This document shows, in pieces, positions 33,232 to 40,593 of a stretch of 45,017 nucleotides of DNA. Position numbers and translations under genes: made by a program. The notes beneath the pieces were generated by a model. That model was given only the letters and a program-made list of their open reading frames with translations, did not search any database and was not told the origin of the DNA. Source of the DNA: Shewanella xiamenensis (GTDB taxonomy: Bacteria; Pseudomonadota; Gammaproteobacteria; Enterobacterales; Shewanellaceae); the NCBI RefSeq assembly GCF_014647135.1, contig NZ_BMOP01000030.1:1-45017 (forward strand). The letters run 5' to 3'. Each line of letters starts with the position of its first letter. Position 1 is the first letter of the stretch.

Positions 33232-35649
33232 TTAAACGTCTAAGTTAGCTACGTTCAGCGCGTTGGCTTCAATAAACTCACGACGAGGTTCTACTTGATC
33301 GCCCATCAAGCAAGTAAACAATTGGTCTGCGCCGACGGCGTCATCAATGGTCACTTGCAGCATACGCCGTGATTCAGGATCCATTGTGGTTTCCCACAAT
33401 TGCTCAGGGTTCATCTCACCCAATCCTTTATAACGTTGGATATATAAACCACGTTTAGCTTCAGAAATAGTCCAATCTAGTGCTTCAATGAAGCTACCAA
33501 CTTCTTTCACTCGGTCGCCACGTTGCACATAACCACCGACTTCAATCAAGCCTTCTAGGGCTGCACCTAACTTAGCAATACGTTGATAATCCATTGATTG
33601 GAAGAAGTCATAGCTAAATAGGTAATGCGTGTCGATACCATGTTTACGAATGGTGATCTTTGGCAGATACACTTTACGCTCAGGATCGAGTACAGGCTCA
33701 CCAGAATACAGCACGCCGCTGTTTTCTAATTCCACCAACTCATGGATAAAGGCGTCTATCCATTCCTTCATCTTAGCTTCATCGGCCAACATCTCATTGC
33801 TGATCATTGGGTGGTAAAGCATCCGATTAGTGATATGGGTTGGATAACGTTGCTCTAAACGGGCAACAATCGCTTCTACTTCGCGGTATTGCGTCACTAA
33901 ACGCTCTAATGGCTCACCCGACATACCTGGCGCACCTTGAGATGGATAAATGCTGGTTCCATCTAACGCTTGAGTGGTCAGATACTGAGTCAGTGCCGCT
34001 TCGTCTTTCAGATATTGTTCTTGCTTACCTTTCTTCACTTTGAATAAAGGCGGCTGAGCAATATACACATAACCACGCTCAATCAGTTCAGGCATTTGGC
34101 GGAAGAAGAAGGTCAACAGCAAGGTACGAATGTGCGAGCCGTCGACGTCAGCATCCGTCATGATGATAATGTTGTGGTAGCGAGTCTTATCGGGGTTGTA
34201 TTCATCACGACCAATACCACAGCCAAGTGCGGTGATTAGTGTTGCAACCTCTTGAGAGGAAAGCATTTTATCGAAACGAGCTTTCTCAACGTTTAAGATT
34301 TTACCTTTCAGTGGCAGAATCGCTTGATTCTTACGATTGCGTCCCTGCTTAGCACTACCGCCAGCAGAGTCCCCTTCCACTATGTAGATTTCTGAAAGAC
34401 CAGGGTCTTTCTCTTGGCAATCCGCCAGCTTACCAGGCAAACCACCTAAATCGAGCGCGCCTTTACGACGGGTCATTTCACGGGCTTTACGCGCCGCTTC
34501 ACGGGCACGAGCCGCATCCACAATCTTACCAACGATTAACTTAGCATCGGCAGGATTTTCAAGCAGATAGTCGTTTAGCTTTTCACCCATGGTTTGTTCA
34601 ACCGCGGCTTTAACTTCGCTAGACACTAGCTTGTCTTTGGTTTGCGAGCTGAACTTAGGATCGGGCACTTTAACCGAGATAACAGCCGTTAAACCTTCGC
34701 GGGCGTCATCGCCAGTCGCGTTGGTTTTGCCTTTCTTGTTATAACCTTCGTTTTCCATGTAGTTGTTGAGGTTACGTGTCAACGCACTACGGAAACCGGC
34801 TAAGTGAGTACCACCGTCACGCTGCGGGATGTTGTTGGTAAAACAGAATATGTTTTCTTGGTAACCATCGTTCCACTGCATCGCCACTTCAACGGTAATG
34901 CCGTCGTCACGCTCCTGCATAAAGTGGAATACATCTTTGTTTACCGGCGTTTTATTACGGTTCAAGTAATCAACGAATGCGCTGATACCGCCTTCGTATT
35001 TAAAGAATTCGTTTTTATTATCACGCTCGTCGACTAAGCGAATCCCCACACCAGAGTTAAGGAACGATAGTTCTCGCACCCGTTTAGCCAGGATTTCAAA
35101 GTGAAACTCAACATCACTGAAAGTTTGCTCACTTGGCCAGAAACGGATTTCGGTACCCGTTTTAGTTGCATCACCAATCTCTTTGATTGGCGCATCAGGT
35201 ACACCATGGGTGTAAAACTGCTCGTGGACTTTACCATCGCGACGAATGGTTAATTGCAGCTTTTTAGAAAGCGCGTTGACCACCGACACACCCACACCGT
35301 GCAGACCACCTGACACTTTATAGGAGTTATCGTCGAATTTACCACCAGCATGCAGTACCGTCATGATAACTTCTGCGGCCGATACACCTTCTTCTTCATG
35401 GATAGAGACCGGAATACCACGGCCATCATCCTTAACAGAAACCGAACCATCCACATGGATAGTAATTGTGATATCAGTACAATGGCCCGCTAAGGCTTCA
35501 TCGATAGAGTTATCGACTACTTCGAACACCATATGATGTAGACCCGTACCGTCGTCGGTGTCACCAATATACATCCCAGGTCTCTTACGTACTGCATCAA
35601 GGCCCTTAAGGACCTTAATACTCGAAGAATCGTAACTATTCTCTGACAT
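33232..35649 (-). CDS. gyrB: DNA gyrase subunit B
   Basis: The ATPase subunit of DNA gyrase, which introduces negative supercoils. The 805-residue protein has the GHKL ATP-binding motifs DNSIDEALAGHC, KDDGRGIPV and GLHGVGVSVVNALS. The transducer domain follows. The TOPRIM segments are EGDSAGGSAKQGRNRKNQA and DADVDGSHIRTLLLTFFFR with the metal-binding acidic residues. The C-terminal EQLWETTMDPESR completes it. It lies 16 bp downstream of recF and is the last gene of dnaA-dnaN-recF-gyrB. Confidence 0.98.
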   Translation of the reverse strand: MSENSYDSSSIKVLKGLDAVRKRPGMYIGDTDDGTGLHHMVFEVVDNSIDEALAGHCTDITITIHVDGSVSVKDDGRGIPVSIHEEEGVSAAEVIMTVLHAGGKFDDNSYKVSGGLHGVGVSVVNALSKKLQLTIRRDGKVHEQFYTHGVPDAPIKEIGDATKTGTEIRFWPSEQTFSDVEFHFEILAKRVRELSFLNSGVGIRLVDERDNKNEFFKYEGGISAFVDYLNRNKTPVNKDVFHFMQERDDGITVEVAMQWNDGYQENIFCFTNNIPQRDGGTHLAGFRSALTRNLNNYMENEGYNKKGKTNATGDDAREGLTAVISVKVPDPKFSSQTKDKLVSSEVKAAVEQTMGEKLNDYLLENPADAKLIVGKIVDAARAREAARKAREMTRRKGALDLGGLPGKLADCQEKDPGLSEIYIVEGDSAGGSAKQGRNRKNQAILPLKGKILNVEKARFDKMLSSQEVATLITALGCGIGRDEYNPDKTRYHNIIIMTDADVDGSHIRTLLLTFFFRQMPELIERGYVYIAQPPLFKVKKGKQEQYLKDEAALTQYLTTQALDGTSIYPSQGAPGMSGEPLERLVTQYREVEAIVARLEQRYPTHITNRMLYHPMISNEMLADEAKMKEWIDAFIHELVELENSGVLYSGEPVLDPERKVYLPKITIRKHGIDTHYLFSYDFFQSMDYQRIAKLGAALEGLIEVGGYVQRGDRVKEVGSFIEALDWTISEAKRGLYIQRYKGLGEMNPEQLWETTMDPESRRMLQVTIDDAVGADQLFTCLMGDQVEPRREFIEANALNVANLDV

Positions 35650-35665
35650 ATTATTCTCTCAATGG

Positions 35666-36748
35666 TTATTCAATTACCGTTACACGTCCGTGTTCCACAT
35701 GGAACATCCTACTGGGAGGCGTGTGTAACGAATCGACTATTGCTGCTGGCTCAATGGCGGTCACAAACACTTGTGCACCAGTGTCCACTAGCTGTTTCAG
35801 CAATAGCTGCCTATGCTGTGCATCCAACTCGGATGGAAGATCATCCACAAGATAAATACTGTGTTTATCTATTTGTTGTTTGAGCAACTTTCCCTGTGCA
35901 ATACGCAGTGCACAGACTAATAATTTCAATTGACCACGGGACAGGGCATCCTGCGCCGGCAAAGTGCCTACACGAAGTCTTAAGTCAGCTTTATGGGGAC
36001 CGCTGACGGTATGACCCGTAGCCAAATCTCTGGGATATTGTGATTCGAGAAGTTGTGCAAAATCCGTTTTGCTATCCCAGCCGCGGGTAAATGAAACCTT
36101 AACATTCACCTGCGGTAAAAACTCCTCGATTATACCCTTAAGTAGCTCATTTAACGAGTCTACATAACGGTTTCGTATTTCGGTGACCTGCTCGGTATAA
36201 CGGACAAACTCCCGATCCCAATATTGGATTTGATCATAGGGAGAATTATTTCTAAGTAGTTGATTTCGTTGTTTAAGAGCTCGCCTCACATTCACCCACG
36301 CCGAATAAAACTGTGGGTCCGAATGAAAGGCTCCCCAATCAATAAATTGCCTGCGGGATTTTGGACCTTCAAACAATAACGAAAAGCTTTCTGGCGTGAT
36401 GACTTGTATGGGCAAGGTTTCAGCTAAAGTCGATAGCCGTTTGACCTTTTCGCCGTCAATTTTGACTTCGGTTTCGCCACTGCGAAAACGCCGCAGACCG
36501 ATTTTACTGTCGCCGCGGGGTAAATTTAAGGTCGCAAACAGGGTTAGTTTGTCTTGGTCGTTATTGATGACTCGCTGGGATAAGTGGCTGCGAAACGAAC
36601 GCCCCATCCCGAGAAAGTAAATAGCCTCAAGAATACTGGTTTTGCCACTGCCATTTTGACCATAGATCAGATTAATCCCCTCACTCGGGCTCAGTTGCGC
36701 CAATTGAATATTGCGAAAAGAATCAATATTAAGACGGATAAGGCTCAT
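35666..36748 (-). CDS. recF: DNA replication and repair protein RecF
   Basis: An SMC-like ATPase that helps load RecA at gaps. The 360-residue protein has Walker A GQNGSGKTSILEA near residue 30, the ABC signature LSRGQLKLLVCAL and Walker B IYLVDDLPSELD. Near its C-terminus the residues MFHVEHGR are encoded by a parS-like palindrome (35691-35706). It is separated from dnaN by 161 bp that contain a hairpin. Confidence 0.97.
   Translation of the reverse strand: MSLIRLNIDSFRNIQLAQLSPSEGINLIYGQNGSGKTSILEAIYFLGMGRSFRSHLSQRVINNDQDKLTLFATLNLPRGDSKIGLRRFRSGETEVKIDGEKVKRLSTLAETLPIQVITPESFSLLFEGPKSRRQFIDWGAFHSDPQFYSAWVNVRRALKQRNQLLRNNSPYDQIQYWDREFVRYTEQVTEIRNRYVDSLNELLKGIIEEFLPQVNVKVSFTRGWDSKTDFAQLLESQYPRDLATGHTVSGPHKADLRLRVGTLPAQDALSRGQLKLLVCALRIAQGKLLKQQIDKHSIYLVDDLPSELDAQHRQLLLKQLVDTGAQVFVTAIEPAAIVDSLHTPPSRMFHVEHGRVTVIE
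35691..35706. other. parS-like ParB-binding site 5 (inside recF)
   Basis: TGTTCCACATGGAACA differs at one central base from the perfect parS palindrome TGTTCCACGTGGAACA. It lies in the last codons of recF. Confidence 0.6.
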
Positions 36749-36862
36749 GCGTTACTCATCAAACCGCATCGACGGCTCAGGCCAAGACTCAGGACTGTTA
36801 TCATACCGCACTTCACATCCATTAGAGTTAATAAGGCAACAAGGGATAAGGTTTGAAGACAT

Positions 36863-36886
36863 ATACGCCGCTAAAAAGCGGCGTAT
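36863..36886 (-). terminator. Hairpin between dnaN and recF
   Basis: ATACGCCGCT (36863-36872) and AGCGGCGTAT (36877-36886) form a perfect 10-bp GC-rich stem with a 4-nt loop, 24 bp after the dnaN stop. There is no T-run on the minus strand, so it is more likely an attenuator or RNA-stability element than a full terminator. Confidence 0.6.
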
Positions 36887-36909
36887 GGCACTGCGTAGAA
36901 ATAGGATGA

Positions 36910-38010
36910 CTATAAGCGCATTGGCATAACCACATACATGGAATCTTCTTCCAAGTGGTTTTCCAATAAAGCACTCGAGTTCCCATCGATTAAAGTGATA
37001 CGCACATCATCGGACTTAAGGTTGTTGAGCACGTCCAATAAGTAACTGACGTTGAAACCAATTTCGAGTGGCTGATTGTTGTAATCCACATCGATGATTT
37101 CTTCCGCTTCTTCCTGCTCTGGGTTATTAGCGGTGATTTTCAGTAACCCCGCCTCTAACTGAATGCGTACACCACGAAACTTCTCATTCGATAAAATAGA
37201 AGCGCGCGTTAAAGCTTGCTTGAAGTGGTTACGGCTGGCGATAACGATTTTATCACCGCCCTTAGGTAACACGCGGCGATAATCGGGGAAGCGACCATCG
37301 ACTAATTTGCTGGTAAAGACTGTGGTGCTGGTGGTCGCGCGAATCGCGTTATCGCCAATGGCAATCGCGATATCTAAATCATCGGCTTCCAACAAACGTG
37401 CCATTTCCATCACGCCTTTACGGGGCACGATCACTTGTTTTTCAGGTAATTGTGCATCTATGGTTCTGTGACTTAAGGCTAAGCGGTGACCGTCGGTAGC
37501 AATGGCGCGCAGCACATTACCTTCGGTTTCGAGCAATAAACCATTCAGATAGTAACGAACGTCTTGGTTCGCCATCGAAAACTGGGTCGCATCAATCAAC
37601 GACTTCAGCACGCCTTGCTTAAGGGTAAATTCGATTTCCGCCTGAAAGGCTTCCACATTGGGATACTCTTCGGCAGGCAGGGTTGCCAGCGAAAAACGAC
37701 TACGGCCAGAGCGTAACAACCATTTGTTATCTTGCTGCTCGACCTTAAGCTCGCTTTGCTCGGGTAAGGATTTAACGATATCTAACAGCTTCTTAGCAGG
37801 AACTGTAGTTCGACCTTCTTCGATATCACCATGAATAACCGCCTGACCGACTAACTCAACTTCAAGGTCAGTACCTGTTAATTTGAGTGAGTGACCACTA
37901 ACTTCTACAAGGAGATTTGCCAAAATAGGCAAGTTATGGCGTCTTTCTACCGCACCACAAACCAATTGAAGCGGCTTTAATAGGGCGTCCCTATCAATTG
38001 AAAATTTCAT
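36910..38010 (-). CDS. dnaN: DNA polymerase III beta sliding clamp
   Basis: The ring-shaped processivity clamp of DNA polymerase III. It has 366 residues in three similar clamp domains (about 1-120, 125-245 and 246-366), starting MKFSIDRDALLKPLQ and ending in the conserved VVMPMRL. The ATG at 38010 was preferred over one three codons upstream because MKFSI is the family N-terminus. It lies 20 bp downstream of dnaA. Confidence 0.98.
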   Translation of the reverse strand: MKFSIDRDALLKPLQLVCGAVERRHNLPILANLLVEVSGHSLKLTGTDLEVELVGQAVIHGDIEEGRTTVPAKKLLDIVKSLPEQSELKVEQQDNKWLLRSGRSRFSLATLPAEEYPNVEAFQAEIEFTLKQGVLKSLIDATQFSMANQDVRYYLNGLLLETEGNVLRAIATDGHRLALSHRTIDAQLPEKQVIVPRKGVMEMARLLEADDLDIAIAIGDNAIRATTSTTVFTSKLVDGRFPDYRRVLPKGGDKIVIASRNHFKQALTRASILSNEKFRGVRIQLEAGLLKITANNPEQEEAEEIIDVDYNNQPLEIGFNVSYLLDVLNNLKSDDVRITLIDGNSSALLENHLEEDSMYVVMPMRL

Positions 38011-38030
38011 AGTGTCCAAATTCCTTGATT

Positions 38031-39413
38031 TTAAGAAGATAAGGTTCTAATCAAGTTAGCATAATCTTCTTTAATGTCGTGACTCTCTTCCCGTAGCTGA
38101 GCAATCTTACGACAGGCATGTAACACTGTGGTGTGATCTCGACCACCAAAGGCATCACCAATTTCCGGCAAGCTCTGGTTAGTTAATTCTTTGGATAACG
38201 CCATGGCCACTTGTCTTGGGCGCGCAACACTGCGCGAACGACGCTTAGACAACATATCAGCCATCTTGATTTTGTAGTATTCAGCTACGGTTTTCTGAAT
38301 GTTGTCTATAGTGACTAATTTTTCCTGCAGTGCCAAGAGGTCACGTAGTGCTTCACGCACAAAATCAATCGTTATTGGGCGACCAGTAAAGTTAGCGTTG
38401 GCGATCACACGGTTTAACGCCCCTTCTAACTCGCGTACGTTTGAACGTAAGCGCTTAGCAATAAAAAAGGCCACTTCATCGGGCAGGTTAATGCCGCTCT
38501 CTTGGGCTTTACGCATCAAAATCGCCACGCGAGTTTCAAGCTCTGGCGGTTCAATTGCAACTGTTAAGCCCCAACCAAAGCGGGATTTTAATCTGTCCTC
38601 TACCCCGTCGATCTCTTTTGGATAACGATCCGATGTCAGGATGATCTGATGATTACCTTCAAGCAGTGCGTTAAAGGTATGGAAAAATTCTTCTTGGGAT
38701 CGGTCTTTATTGGCAAAAAATTGAATATCGTCGATAAACAGTGCATCGACACTACGGTAATAGCGTTTGAATTCTTCGATCGCATTGTTTTGCAGCGCTT
38801 TGACCATGTCTTGCACAAAACGCTCAGAATGCATATAAACCACTTTAGCATTGGGATTATTTTTAATGATCCCGTTACCGACAGCGTGCAACAAGTGAGT
38901 CTTACCTAGACCAGTTCCACCATATAAGAATAGTGGGTTATATGCACCGCCTGGATTTTCAGCTACTTGCAATGCAGCCGCTTTACCAAGTTGGTTTGAC
39001 TTACCCTCAACGAAGTTATCGAATTGATAAGTTGGATTGATATTGCTGCGATGGTTAGTGTTAGTCACAGGCTCGGTGGTATTAAATGATGTACCAACAG
39101 AAGCCTTAGTTTGGGGATTGGGTACGCGCACTGCTGCGACGGGCGCAGGTTCTGGCTTTTTCGCGGACGGACGACTACCGATATCGAAGCGTAGCTTAGG
39201 CGCATCATTACCCATTTGCTCAGTAAAAAACTGATTAATGATATTGATGTACTTATCCCTAACCCAATCGAGCACGAAGCGGTTAGGCGCATATAACACC
39301 AAAGTATCTCCATCCATTTCGGCTTGTAACGGTCTGATCCACATACTGAACTGCTGAGCAGAAAGCTCATCTTGCAGTCTTCCGATACATTGTTGCCAAA
39401 GTGAAACCGCCAC
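38031..39413 (-). CDS. dnaA: Chromosomal replication initiator DnaA
   Basis: The AAA+ initiator that opens oriC. The 460-residue protein has domain I (1-80; SLWQQCIGRLQDEL, interacts with DnaB) and a variable linker (80-125). Domain III has Walker A GGTGLGKT at 165-172 and Walker B ALFIDDIQFF. Domain IV has the DnaA-box-binding signature GGRDHTTVLHACRK. The start codon is GTG (39411-39413), as in E. coli. Its predicted promoter lies at 39604-39632, inside a GATC-rich region. It is first in dnaA-dnaN-recF-gyrB. Confidence 0.98.
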   Translation of the reverse strand: MAVSLWQQCIGRLQDELSAQQFSMWIRPLQAEMDGDTLVLYAPNRFVLDWVRDKYINIINQFFTEQMGNDAPKLRFDIGSRPSAKKPEPAPVAAVRVPNPQTKASVGTSFNTTEPVTNTNHRSNINPTYQFDNFVEGKSNQLGKAAALQVAENPGGAYNPLFLYGGTGLGKTHLLHAVGNGIIKNNPNAKVVYMHSERFVQDMVKALQNNAIEEFKRYYRSVDALFIDDIQFFANKDRSQEEFFHTFNALLEGNHQIILTSDRYPKEIDGVEDRLKSRFGWGLTVAIEPPELETRVAILMRKAQESGINLPDEVAFFIAKRLRSNVRELEGALNRVIANANFTGRPITIDFVREALRDLLALQEKLVTIDNIQKTVAEYYKIKMADMLSKRRSRSVARPRQVAMALSKELTNQSLPEIGDAFGGRDHTTVLHACRKIAQLREESHDIKEDYANLIRTLSS

Positions 39414-39417
39414 TAAG

Positions 39418-39709
39418 TTATCCCCAAAAGATCATCAAAAAGAGGTGTATTCTATAGCGAGATCTCAAGGATCGCTATCCTTAAAAAATAATTATCCCCA
39501 ACAAGATCATTCTTTGTCAGCATCCTCGATCATCAAAGATCAAATTCGATCCTTTTATTCAACAAATAGGGAAAATCCCGCTTTATTAAGCGATCCAGAT
39601 TGATCTATAATGGCGCCCCTTTGATCTGTTAACAGATCCTCTTAACTACTAGATGTAGTGTCCATACACAGAGTTATCCACATCTTATAGTGTGTGGGGG
39701 GAGTTGATC
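39418..39709. other. Origin-like dnaA-rpmH intergenic region (DnaA boxes and GATC cluster)
   Basis: Twelve GATC sites fall at 39430, 39461, 39470, 39505, 39528, 39538, 39548, 39592, 39602, 39623, 39635 and 39706; about one would be expected by chance in this length. A perfect DnaA box TTATCCACA is at 39674-39682, and two one-mismatch boxes TTATCCCCA are at 39418-39426 and 39492-39500. The sequence around 39470-39600 is AT-rich. GATC crowding is the signature of SeqA/Dam-controlled sequences such as oriC and dnaA promoters. Whether this is an origin or only dnaA control cannot be decided from sequence. No gene lies between 39414 and 39858. Confidence 0.75.
39604..39632 (-). promoter_or_regulatory. 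Predicted dnaA promoter
   Basis: On the minus strand TTAACA (39627-39632), a 17-bp spacer and TATAGA (39604-39609) form a good sigma70 promoter. The -35 element is the centre of the palindrome GATCTGTTAACAGATC (39623-39638), and the perfect DnaA box lies about 45 bp upstream. Both suggest Dam/SeqA and DnaA autoregulation. Confidence 0.6.
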
Positions 39710-39753
39710 TAAGGATACGCTGGCAGAAATAACCCACTTGCTGACTTTCGTTG

Positions 39754-39782
39754 TTGACGGGGACAAGTAAAGTGATTACAAT
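39754..39782 (+). promoter_or_regulatory. Predicted rpmH promoter
   Basis: TTGACG (39754-39759), a 17-bp spacer and TACAAT (39777-39782) form a near-consensus promoter, 77 bp upstream of rpmH. Confidence 0.75.
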
Positions 39783-39858
39783 TCGGCCTCTTTTTTACCC
39801 TTACCTCTATTCGTGGAGATAAGGATATGTTCACTAATAACAAAGACGGATTGCCATC

Positions 39859-39996
39859 ATGAGTAAACGTACTTTTCAACCTAGCAACCTGAAGCGCAAG
39901 CGTTCTCACGGCTTCCGCGCTCGTATGGCTACTGCAGGCGGCCGTAAGGTGCTTGCACGTCGTCGTGCGAAAGGTCGCGCTCGTTTATCTGCTTAA
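39859..39996 (+). CDS. rpmH: 50S ribosomal protein L34
   Basis: A 45-residue, very basic ribosomal protein: MSKRTFQPSNLKRKR at the N-terminus, RMATAGGRKVL in the middle and RRRAKGRARLSA at the end, which is the complete L34 consensus. It lies between dnaA and rnpA on the plus strand, the conserved bacterial arrangement, behind a strong promoter. Confidence 0.98.
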   Translation: MSKRTFQPSNLKRKRSHGFRARMATAGGRKVLARRRAKGRARLSA

Positions 39997-40012
39997 TTAA
40001 GTGGATAACTAG

Positions 40013-40369
40013 TTGACTAGCTATACCTTTACGCGGGAGTTACGCTTGCTAACTCCCGCGCAATTTAAATCTGTATTTTCCAATCCCATCAAAGCATCTT
40101 CTGCTGAAATAACCTTGCTTGCCATTCCTAATTCGGAACAACATCCGCGTCTGGGTCTTACTGTTGCTAAACGCTACGTAAAACGTGCCAATCAGCGAAA
40201 TCGCATTAAGCGAGTGATCAGAGATAGTTTTCGCCTCAATCAACACAATATTCCTCATCTTGATATTGTTGTGCTGGTTAGAAATGGGGTGATGGAAATG
40301 GAAAATGCCGAACTCAACAAGTTGATAGAAAAGCTATGGCGCAAACTCAGTCGCCGCTACAATGGCTAG
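40013..40369 (+). CDS. rnpA: Ribonuclease P protein component
   Basis: The protein subunit of RNase P, which supports the catalytic RNA in trimming tRNA 5' leaders. It has 118 residues, with the conserved FTRELRLLTPAQFKSVF N-terminus and the RNR motif region KRANQRNRIKRVIRDSFR. The start is a TTG at 40013; no ATG fits. It is 16 bp downstream of rpmH, and its last 34 bp overlap the start of yidD in another frame. Confidence 0.96.
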   Translation: MTSYTFTRELRLLTPAQFKSVFSNPIKASSAEITLLAIPNSEQHPRLGLTVAKRYVKRANQRNRIKRVIRDSFRLNQHNIPHLDIVVLVRNGVMEMENAELNKLIEKLWRKLSRRYNG

Positions 40370-40590
40370 CAACCACGTTTATTCGTGGCTATCAAATCTT
40401 CATCAGCCCAATCTTGGGACCTCGATGTCGTTTCAATCCCACTTGCTCTCATTACGCCATTGAGGCAATAAAAGTGCACGGAACCGCGAAAGGTTGTTGG
40501 TTTGCATTGAAACGCATATTAAAATGTCACCCTTTGCATCCCGGCGGTAGTGATCCCGTCCCCCCTAAAAATGACAGGTGTAATAAATAG
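40336..40590 (+). CDS. yidD: Membrane protein insertion efficiency factor YidD
   Basis: An 84-residue protein that aids YidC-dependent membrane insertion at the inner membrane. It carries an amphipathic N-terminus (WLATTFIRGYQIFISPILG) and the signature CRFNPTCSHYAIEAI, followed by LKCHPLHPGGSDPVP. It starts inside the 3' end of rnpA and stops 3 bp before yidC, so the three are likely co-translated. Confidence 0.96.
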   Translation: MAQTQSPLQWLATTFIRGYQIFISPILGPRCRFNPTCSHYAIEAIKVHGTAKGCWFALKRILKCHPLHPGGSDPVPPKNDRCNK

Positions 40591-40593
40591 GCT

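Noticed and set aside
33629..35237. Several open frames opposite or within gyrB
   Set aside because: They are shadows of the gyrB reading frame, without start signals or family resemblance.
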